Shown: piece after piece, positions 28,352 through 36,180 of the stretch
How the letters are laid out: each line of letters begins with the position of its first letter
Position numbering within the stretch: position 1 is the stretch's first letter
Assembly (NCBI GenBank): GCA_034190085.1
Contig: JAXHTS010000015.1
Coordinates: 1 to 64,000 of the forward strand
Source: Spirochaetota bacterium
GTDB taxonomy: Bacteria > Spirochaetota > UBA4802 > JAFGDQ01
Length of the DNA: 64,000 bases
Reading direction: 5' to 3'
Translations under genes and position numbers: made by a program
The notes under the pieces: model-generated
Seen by the model: the letters and a program-made list of their open reading frames with translations, nothing else
The model's database searches: none
Told to the model about the DNA's origin: nothing

Positions 28352-29503
28352 GTGGGTGAAACCCGTCAGGTTGAGATTCTTTATCCTTCTATGTACTTTG
28401 GCATCGAAAAACATAGGGACGAACAGGGTATGCTTATTGATGATACTACCTATGCTGTTAACAATATCTACCTGAACGGCGTGCGTGTTGCTGCTGTTAT
28501 TCCATCCGGCGATGCCAGATATTATTTGACTGATCAGGTTGACTCCGTTAAGGTTATTGTTGATGACAACGGTTTGCCTGTAACACGCATGGAGTACCTG
28601 CCTTACGGCGAGACTTGGTTCCAGGAAGGGGATGAGAATAATGCGCCAAAGTACAATTCGCAGGAGCTGGATAAAGAAACCGGGTATTATTTCTACAATG
28701 CAAGGCACTATGATCCGGAGATCGTGCGGTTTGTTACGTCGGATACGGCGATTGATGGAGTGTTTGATACGCAGGGGTGGAATAGATTTTCTTACACTAA
28801 AGGCAATCCTATCCTATACAAAGATCCTACCGGACATTTTTCAATACTTGCAGTGCTTGTGATAGGTGATTCGATTTCTAAAGGAGTCTCAAAAGACATT
28901 TATGCTGCTAATGCAGGCAGTGACAGCGGAGATCCTGCAAAAGCAAATGTTGAGAATGATTTACAAAAAGCAAAGGGCAGTGGTGATAGAACAACTGGAA
29001 ATTCTGCGGGGAAGGAACCTGATGTAACTGTAACAAGTACGATTGAAGGGAATTTGTATGATGATAGCGGTAATGTGGTTGGAATGTATGGGAAGCAGGA
29101 AATATTTTATCGCAACAGAGCGGGTGAAATTGAAACTGATGTAGTTGATTATGTTGAATGGAGAGAGGACAATCCTAATGCAATTGAAGAAGAAAAACAG
29201 CAAAAACCTTATGAGCATCCGGCAGCACCCGGAATATATAAAATGAAAGAAGCAAAATATGGAAATAAAATTGAAATTGAACATCCAGAGGATCCTGGAG
29301 ATGATCCAAAACTAAAAGTAAAATGGCATAGATATGGTAGATCAGAAGGTTGCATAATAAGTTCTGATACAGACGCGGGAGATCAAATACGAGAAGATGT
29401 TAAAAATAGGGTTAAAGAAGGTGAAAATTTGACAATTCAATTAGAGGTTATTGATAAAAGAAATGAATTTATTGAAAAGTTGGAGGCTCCGTTGCCTTAT
29501 TAA
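28352..29503 (+). CDS. truncated Rhs/YD-repeat protein with C-terminal candidate peptidoglycan-acting toxin domain
   Basis: 383 residues from a GTG. The homologous frame is open upstream to 28226, so the gene is a 5'-truncated tail of a normally 1000+ residue Rhs protein. YD-type sequence (IGQYWYDDQGFRVRKL upstream, then YYLTDQVDSVKVIVDD) leads to the Rhs core end RFVTSDTAIDGVFDTQGWNR, GNPILYKDPTG. After this junction the sequence is polymorphic, as in Rhs toxin tips. The last 110 residues (HPAAPGIYKMKE ... WHRYGRSEGCIIS) resemble L,D-transpeptidase/Tlde1 (DUF2778) domains, whose catalytic Cys lies in S-x-G-C-I. The toxin assignment is inference. A candidate immunity gene follows 31 bp later. 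Without its N-terminus and a signal the fragment may be a silent tip cassette. Confidence 0.7.
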   Translation: MGETRQVEILYPSMYFGIEKHRDEQGMLIDDTTYAVNNIYLNGVRVAAVIPSGDARYYLTDQVDSVKVIVDDNGLPVTRMEYLPYGETWFQEGDENNAPKYNSQELDKETGYYFYNARHYDPEIVRFVTSDTAIDGVFDTQGWNRFSYTKGNPILYKDPTGHFSILAVLVIGDSISKGVSKDIYAANAGSDSGDPAKANVENDLQKAKGSGDRTTGNSAGKEPDVTVTSTIEGNLYDDSGNVVGMYGKQEIFYRNRAGEIETDVVDYVEWREDNPNAIEEEKQQKPYEHPAAPGIYKMKEAKYGNKIEIEHPEDPGDDPKLKVKWHRYGRSEGCIISSDTDAGDQIREDVKNRVKEGENLTIQLEVIDKRNEFIEKLEAPLPY

Positions 29504-29534
29504 AATTAATCGAACTAAGTGGAGAGGTAGATAG

Positions 29535-30041
29535 ATGAGAAAATTATTAATTGTATTATCACTATTTATAACATATATGATATATATTGACTGTCAAATA
29601 TTAAGTTCGGTGGAAAAAATAATTTGGAAACATGGCATAGCTATAATTAATGATAAAGCAAAATATATTGATGCAATAAGATTAGACCAACGAACTATGG
29701 TATTAACAAAAGACTATATCAATAAAGGTAATAAGACTTTCACAAAAAATATATTAAAGTTTGGTCAACTTTGTTGGCGTTCAAGTAATAAGCTTATAGT
29801 ATATGATACAGAAAAAGATAATCCTTTTGATTCAATAACAGGTGATAAATATAGCTATAAAATTAAAAACAATACAATGTATATAACAAAAAATAATAAG
29901 GAATGGGATAAATTAGAGATTAAAATTATTAATGAAAAACCTCAACAAGTACCGAAATGGGGAGTTCCTATATATATGACAATACATCTAAAATGTAAAT
30001 GGTTTGAAGGTGAATATGCAATAATAGGAACTACTGGATAA
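29535..30041 (+). CDS. exported protein, candidate immunity factor for the Rhs tip
   Basis: 168 residues; no family recognised. It has an N-terminal signal peptide (about 1-20) with a Cys at residue 20 that could be a lipidation site, then a compact beta-rich, Lys-rich domain. A good GGAGAGG ribosome binding site precedes the ATG. Its place, 31 bp after the variable toxin tip on the same strand, is where Rhs immunity genes sit. Export to the periplasm would fit a toxin that attacks peptidoglycan. Both points are inference from position and signal peptide. Confidence 0.5.
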   Translation: MRKLLIVLSLFITYMIYIDCQILSSVEKIIWKHGIAIINDKAKYIDAIRLDQRTMVLTKDYINKGNKTFTKNILKFGQLCWRSSNKLIVYDTEKDNPFDSITGDKYSYKIKNNTMYITKNNKEWDKLEIKIINEKPQQVPKWGVPIYMTIHLKCKWFEGEYAIIGTTG

Positions 30042-30109
30042 ATATAATTTACTCCCACATCTCCGTTGAAGCTGAAGTACTTTTAGGCATTTGCGTGTAG
30101 CAGTTAACG

Positions 30110-30196
30110 TAGGTTGGTTTTTAGCGTCTCAACAGCACAAACAATCATAATTCGTCTAGCATTGATAAACATGCAGATAATGAAGCGTAACCCAAC
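30110..30196. repeat. TAGGTTGG...AACCCAACA dispersed element, copy 1
   Basis: An 87-nt segment bounded by a TAGGTTGG-type left end and an inverted AACCCAACA right end. It is similar along its length to 30357-30458. Between the copies lies a CCCCCGAAGGGGG hairpin near 30236. This looks like a REP- or MITE-type palindromic element. Confidence 0.6.
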
Positions 30197-30356
30197 AATC
30201 ATTGAAACATCGAGCCAGCCAAAACACCCTCTGCTCCCTGACCCCCGAAGGGGGGACAAGAGGCTGTCTGGTGTTTGTTTATAGGGGTTGGGGATAAATT
30301 TTAAGAAGAAGATAAGAAATGGTTAATATTGAATTGTTAATTTTTTGTAGTAAACA

Positions 30357-30458
30357 TAGGTTGGGTTATAGCGTCTTAACATCACATACAATCATTATTC
30401 ATTTACCATTGATGGAGGCATAGATTATTTGAGAAATAAAATCAAGCATAATCCAACA
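30357..30458. repeat. TAGGTTGG...CCAACA dispersed element, copy 2
   Basis: A diverged direct copy of 30110-30196, including the shared TTAGCGTC- and CAATCATNATTC-like interior and the inverted right end. No gene is seen between 30042 and 31158. Confidence 0.6.
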
Positions 30459-30619
30459 TATATTGTAATATCATAACCATGCGATACATACGCGCACAAA
30501 TAAAAGGAGGAACTTTTTACTTTCATTGGGAGTCATGCAGAGTAGAACAAAGTCGGAATCGCATAATCAAGGGAAGAATCTATAGATTTTTTTACGATGC
30601 AGGAATCTTACAATAAAGG

Positions 30620-30797
30620 AAACTACTCAGATATTTTTTTCATATACACTATAAAATAAAAAATGTATTAAGGAGATGAGTTGGGATTCTCTAAAGTATG
30701 TCATTCCGGCTGTAGCGTAGCGGAATGCCGGAATCTAATGTAAATATTAAGAGGGTTTTGTAAACATTAAAGATTCCTGCATTCGCAGGAATGACAT
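30620..30797. repeat. composite dispersed palindromic repeat, copy B (inverted relative to copy A)
   Basis: The reverse complement of this stretch matches about 185-350 closely. It includes the CATTCC palindromes at both ends and the conserved middle (CAACTCATCTCCTT, ATACATTTTTTAT, AGTGTATATGAAAAAA). Confidence 0.78.
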
Positions 30798-31158
30798 TTT
30801 CACCAACCTTAACTCTTTCTACCTGTATTTTTAGTAAAATAAATATTATTGTATCCATTAAGTAGTTACCAATAAAGACTGTATTATTGTTGAAAAACAA
30901 ACCCAATCGATAGTTTCCAATTATTATACGATAGTGTTTCTTGGTCCTTTCCATTTTATGAATATGTATTATTTCTCTAGTAAACTTAGCTCGTTGAATG
31001 TTTTCGATAGTATCATAAACAGATTTAAGGATTTATTATTATATATTTTTTCAATATCGTTACTGAAATTTTTCTTAATATCAATATTCATGGGGTTATT
31101 GAATTCGGTATCTGAGTTTTTTAAAAAGCCATTTTCATTGATCGAGTCTCTCTATGGT

Positions 31159-32219
31159 CTAAAAATATTCCTTCAATTTCATTGATTCCCAGAAATCATG
31201 CCATCTATCTTCAAAATATTTACATCTCAGCCATGTCATTGAATTTGCATGAGACAGTGTCCATCTCATTCCAGCCTCTTTTCATCTATTGGCAACAATA
31301 TATGTATTTGCACTTTCAATAGTTCCACTTCCAATATAATAATCATTTTCTCTAAACTTATCATATCGCATAGAATTTTTATTGTTAAAAAAAATATCCC
31401 CTCAATTCCCATATTGCTGTCTGATTACGTTTTCTTGACATCCCTTCTTTATCCAGAAATTTTATCACTTCAACTACTTTGCCATCCCATAATTGTTCTT
31501 TATAGGGAACCTCTATTAATTAAAAATATTTTGTTGCCAGCCTGTGCAAACACCTGATTCCACAGGGTTTGTGAATAAGGGTATTGTTAGAAATTTAATT
31601 AATAGAGGTTCCCTATAGTTATTTACCTACTTCTTCGCATTTCAAGGTATTCTTTTCTCTGAAAAGAGCATTCGTCGTTTTACAGAGGTAATCAACCATC
31701 ATGTACCAATCAAGTATATGAATCGCCTTTGAGAAATATTCTTCTTTAATTTTACTGATCCAGGTTGCTCTATCTGTTAAAAGAATAACCTTTTTGGCTG
31801 AATGATATTCCTTCTTTTTAGCCTGGGCATAAAACATCTTTTTAAAATTTTCCACTCCTTCTCCTATTGAAGCAGTAAATCGTTTATTCTTTAATTCTAT
31901 TTTTTCTTTTCCATTTTTCGATATTTTCTGTACAATATCATCCCTTGTGTGCACTAAACTAGACTTCATCTCTTTGAAATCACGCTCGCCATCCCCCTTT
32001 ATTGGAACCATTGAGCTAACAACATGCAGATATAATCTTTCTATATCTCTTTTTTCTTTCTCAACTGATTCAGATCTCCTTTCTTTTTTTGCTGCTTTTT
32101 ATACTATTTTGTCCCAATTCGATGAGTCATATCATTTAAACAGGTCTCAGTTATTTCGACAGATAATGTATTATGTAAAAATTCCCGCGCATGTTCAAAG
32201 GGCATAAATATGCCAAATT
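31159..32219 (-). pseudogene. ISKra4-like transposase, decayed and split by a MITE
   Basis: Minus-strand pieces fit an ISKra4-family transposase. The N-terminal piece near 32030-32215 reads MPFEHAREFLHNTLSVEITE. The longest intact piece (31619-32011) contains VILLTDRATWISKIKEEYFS and AIHILDWYMMVDYL. The C-terminal piece near 31200-31350 reads YYIGSGTIESANTYIVANR, then a TGA, then AGMRWTLSHANS. Frameshifts and stops separate the pieces. A 109-bp MITE at 31505-31613 interrupts the gene; removing it restores a frame reading YKEQLWDGKVVEVIKFL. No IS ends were identified. The copy is non-functional. Confidence 0.8.
31504..31614. mobile_element. 109-bp MITE, copy 1, inside the transposase pseudogene
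   Basis: The element is 31505-31613, with 20-bp perfect terminal inverted repeats beginning GGGAACCTCTATTAATTAAA. It is flanked on both sides by TATA (31501-31504 and 31614-31617), a 4-bp target duplication. The interior matches the copy at 35937-36045, with no difference that I could find. It has no coding capacity, so it must have been moved by a transposase in trans. Confidence 0.9.
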
Positions 32220-32328
32220 GATTTGCTACCATATATTATATTGAGTTATGTTAAATTAATGTTGATTTTTACTATGTTTCAATTAAATTTGGACGGATTC
32301 ATTTATAAATAATTATATTGGGAGGTAT

Positions 32329-33474
32329 ATGATGATTAGACGATTCTTTATCGTGTTGCTGATATCTGTCATTGGATGTAGTGCAACGCAAACATCACAC
32401 AAGTCTCAAGCAGTAAGCCAATCTAAACAGACAGAAAACCCAAAGCTCGGATTACCGGTTTTAGATATTCCATCGGATAACCCTATCACAAAAGAAAAGG
32501 TTAAACTTGGGGAGAGATTGTTCAACGATACTAGATTTAGCTCAACAGGGAAGATTTCATGCGCGACCTGTCACAGTGCAGACAAGGCCTTTACGGATAG
32601 TCCGTTACCAGTTTCAAAAGGCATCAATGATTTAACTGGCACTCGAAATGCTCCAACCATCATCAATTCTGCCTATAATCAAACACAGTTCTGGGATGGA
32701 CGCTCGCCCGATTTAGAAGATCAGTCATTGCATCCCTTTGTTAATCCTGTTGAGATGGGACTAAAGAATCACGAACCCATCTTAAAGATTATACGAACAG
32801 ATCAAGAGTATATTGAAGCCTTTAAAAGGGTATTCAAAAAATCAAAGGAAAAGATTACAATGAGGGAGGTTACCAAAGCCATTGCGGCTTTTGAACGAAC
32901 CCAAATCTCCGCAAATAGTCGCTTTGATCGTTGGTATTTTATAGGGGAACCAACATTAACCAAGAAGGAAATAAAGGGATTTGAGGTCTATATTGGGAAT
33001 GGTCGATGCGTTTCATGTCATGTGATTGAACATACAACAGCACTGTTTACTGATAATAAGTTTCACAATGTTGGCGTTGGTATTAACATGCTTGCTCAGA
33101 AGGATATTGATCGATTGGCTAGTGAATTCATGTCAGCAAAATATAATAAGGAAGAGGTAGATGTAAAGGTATTAGCGGATACAAAAACCTCAGAGTTGGG
33201 ACGGTTTGCAATAACGCGAAATCTTACTGAGCTTGGCGCCTTCAAAACACCAACTCTGCGCAACATTGCTTTAACAGCGCCCTATATGCATGATGGTAGT
33301 CTTGCAACCTTGGAGGAGGTGGTTGATCATTATAACAGAGGCGGCGCTAGTTCAGATGAGGAAAAGATAAATGACTTTGTGAGTGGGGGTATGCGGCAGC
33401 TTGATTTGAGTGATGAAGAGAAGAGTAACTTAGTTGCATTTATGGAAACCTTAACGAGCAAAGAATTTGAGTGA
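32329..33474 (+). CDS. di-haem cytochrome c peroxidase (CcpA/MauG family) lipoprotein
   Basis: 381 residues. A lipoprotein signal with Cys near residue 17 (VIGCSAT) places it in the periplasm on a membrane. Two c-type haem sites are visible: CATCH near residue 78 and CVSCH near 227. The family sequences TGTRNAPTIINSAYNQTQFWDGRSPDLEDQ and FKTPTLRNIALTAPYMHDG appear in pieces. The enzyme reduces hydrogen peroxide using electrons from a small cytochrome c. A GGGAGG ribosome binding site precedes the ATG. A Tat-exported phosphoesterase and a mono-haem cytochrome c follow within 20 bp each, so the cytochrome may be its electron donor. Confidence 0.93.
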   Translation: MMIRRFFIVLLISVIGCSATQTSHKSQAVSQSKQTENPKLGLPVLDIPSDNPITKEKVKLGERLFNDTRFSSTGKISCATCHSADKAFTDSPLPVSKGINDLTGTRNAPTIINSAYNQTQFWDGRSPDLEDQSLHPFVNPVEMGLKNHEPILKIIRTDQEYIEAFKRVFKKSKEKITMREVTKAIAAFERTQISANSRFDRWYFIGEPTLTKKEIKGFEVYIGNGRCVSCHVIEHTTALFTDNKFHNVGVGINMLAQKDIDRLASEFMSAKYNKEEVDVKVLADTKTSELGRFAITRNLTELGAFKTPTLRNIALTAPYMHDGSLATLEEVVDHYNRGGASSDEEKINDFVSGGMRQLDLSDEEKSNLVAFMETLTSKEFE

Positions 33475-33492
33475 TAAGTGAGGAGGTGACTT

Positions 33493-34563
33493 ATGAAGAA
33501 TATAACAAGACGGGATTTTATAAAAAGATCATCGGCCATTGCCATTGGATCGACTTTGCCTGTAGGTGTTATTCAGCTTGGATTTGGGAGCACAAAGGAG
33601 GATTTTACATTTGCATATATATCGGACTCTCATATTCAGCATATCAAGGGCAACAAATTTGTTCGAAATTGGGATCATGGTTTGAAACGCGCAGTGGCTG
33701 AAACAAATCTGCTTATCCCTAAACCAGACTTTGTAATGTTTGGTGGTGATCTTGCTCAACTGGGGACTAAAGAAGAGCTTGATCACGGAGCGGAAATTAT
33801 GTCCGCCCTGCGTCACAAAACTCGTTATGTGATGGGAGAACACGATTATTATCTCGATCTTGGGGAATATTGGGAAAAGCTGTTTGGACCTCAATATTAC
33901 AGTTTTGACCATAAGGGTGTGCATTTTGTCGTTTTGAACAGCATTCTAACTTTCGATGAGTGGACGCATAATCGTTGGCCAAGCGCGGAGCAGAGAATGC
34001 TGGAGATGGCTGGATTGGACAATCCCAATGGCTCTCCTTTTATGGTTGGGGCAAAACAGAGGGGGTGGCTTAAAAAAGATTTATCTACAGTCAATAAAAA
34101 TACCCCTGTAGTTGTTTTTTCTCATTCACCTCTTCAGAAGATCTACAAAGGATGGAACTTCTGGACTGATGATGCAGAACAGGTGTTGGCATTACTTAAA
34201 CCATTCAAAAAAGTGAATATTATCTATGGCCATGTTCATCAAATCCAGTACAATCAGATTGGGAATATCTCCTTTAACTCGGTAATGGCAACCGCATGGC
34301 CTTGGCCATATCCACAATCCTATTCGCAGGCCAAAAGCTATTTGCCGGCCATGACAGTGCCCATGAATCGAGCGGATCCCTTCTTTGAGCGGGATGCAAC
34401 AGGCTGGCAATTCATTTCAATGAATAAAGGCAGGGTGACAATGGATTATTTATTGCCAAATAATACCAACAGAACCATTGCTTTCAATAGGAAAAAGGGC
34501 AGGCCAGAGGACACCAAGTATCAGAATAAACGTAAGCGATTGCCAGCTCAAATCCACTATTAA
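33493..34563 (+). CDS. Tat-exported calcineurin-like metallophosphoesterase
   Basis: 356 residues. A twin-arginine signal (TRRDFIKRSSAIAIGSTLPV) directs export. The metallophosphoesterase motifs are in order: SDSHIQH (about residue 43), FGGDLAQLG (about 83), GEHDYY (about 115), FSHSPL (about 211) and GHVHQIQ (about 243). In the second and third motifs the usual GNHD is GEHD, so the Asn that ligates metal and phosphate is changed. It sits between a peroxidase and a cytochrome c in one operon with strong ribosome binding sites. The substrate is unknown. Confidence 0.9.
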   Translation: MKNITRRDFIKRSSAIAIGSTLPVGVIQLGFGSTKEDFTFAYISDSHIQHIKGNKFVRNWDHGLKRAVAETNLLIPKPDFVMFGGDLAQLGTKEELDHGAEIMSALRHKTRYVMGEHDYYLDLGEYWEKLFGPQYYSFDHKGVHFVVLNSILTFDEWTHNRWPSAEQRMLEMAGLDNPNGSPFMVGAKQRGWLKKDLSTVNKNTPVVVFSHSPLQKIYKGWNFWTDDAEQVLALLKPFKKVNIIYGHVHQIQYNQIGNISFNSVMATAWPWPYPQSYSQAKSYLPAMTVPMNRADPFFERDATGWQFISMNKGRVTMDYLLPNNTNRTIAFNRKKGRPEDTKYQNKRKRLPAQIHY

Positions 34564-34598
34564 TAATTGAGACTATGTTTAACAGGAGGAAAAGGTTT

Positions 34599-34997
34599 AT
34601 GAGGTTATTCACTACTATTATTACTATTGTTATTGCTCTAATATCCCTAGCTGTTTTAGCTGATGAGTTTACAAAAAAGGACTTAGATCGGTATCAGAAG
34701 GAATTTGAAGCCGCTGCCAAGTATGGACGTGAATTATGGGTTGGCACAGAATTGAGTACAAATGGTGTTTCCTGTGCTCAGTGTCACCCCAATGCAGCAA
34801 ACACCCATCCGGAAACCTATCCCAAATTTCAAAAACAGATTGGTCGTGTGATTACCCTTGGGGAGATGATAAATTGGTGCATCCGTAATCCATTGGAGGG
34901 TAAACCGCTAAAGTTGGATTCAAAGGAAATGATCGCCATGTTGGCCTACATCGTTTCGGAGAGACGAGGAGTGAAACTAAATCCCGGAAAGCATTAG
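34599..34997 (+). CDS. small c-type cytochrome
   Basis: 132 residues from the ATG at 34599. This start is chosen because an AGGAGG box lies 9 nt upstream; an earlier in-frame ATG at 34575 has no such box. A signal peptide (about 1-21) is followed by one haem-binding CAQCH near residue 58. The sequence resembles SoxA/SoxX-like cytochromes with a long pre-haem helix, and a distal Met that could be the sixth ligand occurs in MINW or MIAML. It is probably the periplasmic electron carrier for the peroxidase encoded upstream. Confidence 0.88.
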   Translation: MRLFTTIITIVIALISLAVLADEFTKKDLDRYQKEFEAAAKYGRELWVGTELSTNGVSCAQCHPNAANTHPETYPKFQKQIGRVITLGEMINWCIRNPLEGKPLKLDSKEMIAMLAYIVSERRGVKLNPGKH

Positions 34998-35014
34998 TAT
35001 TTAAACTATAAGGT

Positions 35015-35080
35015 CTTAATTCTTTTCTTTACTTCGGCAGCTTCAGCATATATTTGGTTCTTGCCTTGTCGGGTTAGACT
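35015..35080 (-). repeat. coding-derived repeat, copy 2
   Basis: The minus strand encodes LTRQGKNQIYAEAAEVKKRI and then a stop. It is similar in protein and DNA to the minus-strand segment at 25784-25844. The source gene is unknown. Confidence 0.55.
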
Positions 35081-35261
35081 TATATGAGTCAATCCACCAA
35101 GCAAGATATAACAGAATGCAAATAAAAGCAGAAGATTGCCAATGTTTTTTTATTTCGGTATCCTTATTATTAAGGATGGCCTGTTTCAATTAATTTAGTT
35201 CTGGATTCATTTCTTCTTAATCAGTTAGAGTAGATGGAGAAGGGGATACAAGAGATGGAAG

Positions 35262-35933
35262 ATAAAATAACCCCTCCATGTATTATTTTGGCGCAATTTA
35301 TGTAAAATTCAATAAATTACATCCGTGTAATTTATTGAATTTCCGATGCGCTAAGATTTGCATAATAGCTTCAGAATATATATAAAATAGATAGATTTAT
35401 TAACAAGCATGAAAGGTATCAGTGTGATGATAGCCATTCCGATAATAAGCGCTCCTGGAATTGATAGTACAAGGAGACTGTGAAGGCAACAAGGACGACC
35501 AAATTTGGAAGAAAGCTTTCAGTGACATTACTTTCACAATCGTTGAATCATTTTCAAAATTCCAATCCCAAGCTTAACCATTAGTATGATAAAACAATAT
35601 TATCACATAGTAAAGGGAAAATAAGAATGGCGCTGTACCAAAAAGGGGCGCAGAAATATATCAGATGCTTAAAAAGAGGAATATCAATATTCAGAGATTC
35701 AAGGTTTCATAATAAACAGATGGGTGAGTATTACAGCTTTCTAATGAAAAATGGGATTCTTTTATAGAAAAGTGCTCGAAATCTTTTCTCATAGACGAGA
35801 TAAGTGTATCTTACTATTATCAAATAACCGAATTGTATTTTAGCCCATCGGAATTTTGAAAAATTACAAGGATGTGATTCTTCAAAATTAACATCATTAC
35901 GCGCCAAAATGATTCACGGATGGGTTATTTTAT
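35262..35933. mobile_element. 670-bp non-coding element with about 33-bp terminal inverted repeats
   Basis: The left end (from 35262, ATAAAATAACCC...TTTTGGCGC) and the inverted right end (to 35933) agree at about 29 of 33 positions. A 17-bp perfect stem-loop at 35305-35342 lies just inside the left end. Interior frames are broken; the longest (ATG at 35627, 46 codons) is not recognised. This is probably a deleted IS or a large MITE. MITE copy 2 has landed at its right edge. Confidence 0.6.
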
Positions 35934-35935
35934 AA

Positions 35936-36046
35936 AGGGAACCTCTATTAATTAAAAATATTTTGTTGCCAGCCTGTGCAAACACCTGATTCCACAGGGT
36001 TTGTGAATAAGGGTATTGTTAGAAATTTAATTAATAGAGGTTCCCT
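35936..36046. mobile_element. 109-bp MITE, copy 2
   Basis: The element is 35937-36045, matching 31505-31613 with no difference found. It is flanked by TAAA on both sides (35933-35936 and 36046-36049), a 4-bp target duplication. The high identity of the two copies and the clear duplications indicate recent movement. The rest of 36047-36180 holds no gene. Confidence 0.9.
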
Positions 36047-36180
36047 AAATATTTAAAAAAGTATTGCTTCTTATAAGTACATCTTCTATCGTTAACCTCC
36101 TCAAGAGAAAAATGAATTTAACTTTTAATATCCAATCTTTTTAAAATGATAAATTCTTTAATTCATAATCGGAGTAGAAT

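Noticed and set aside
28226-32219. Prophage or integrative element with attachment sites
   Set aside because: No integrase, no phage structural gene and no flanking direct repeat or tRNA were seen. The region looks like a patchwork of insertions.
33493-34563. Phosphoesterase as a sulfatase partner of the FGE-domain protein
   Set aside because: It is a calcineurin-type enzyme far from the FGE gene, with no sulfatase C-x-P-x-R motif.
35627-35767. 46-codon frame (MALYQKGAQKYIRC...) as a gene
   Set aside because: It lies inside the 670-bp inverted-repeat element, has no good ribosome binding site or recognised family, and neighbouring frames are broken.
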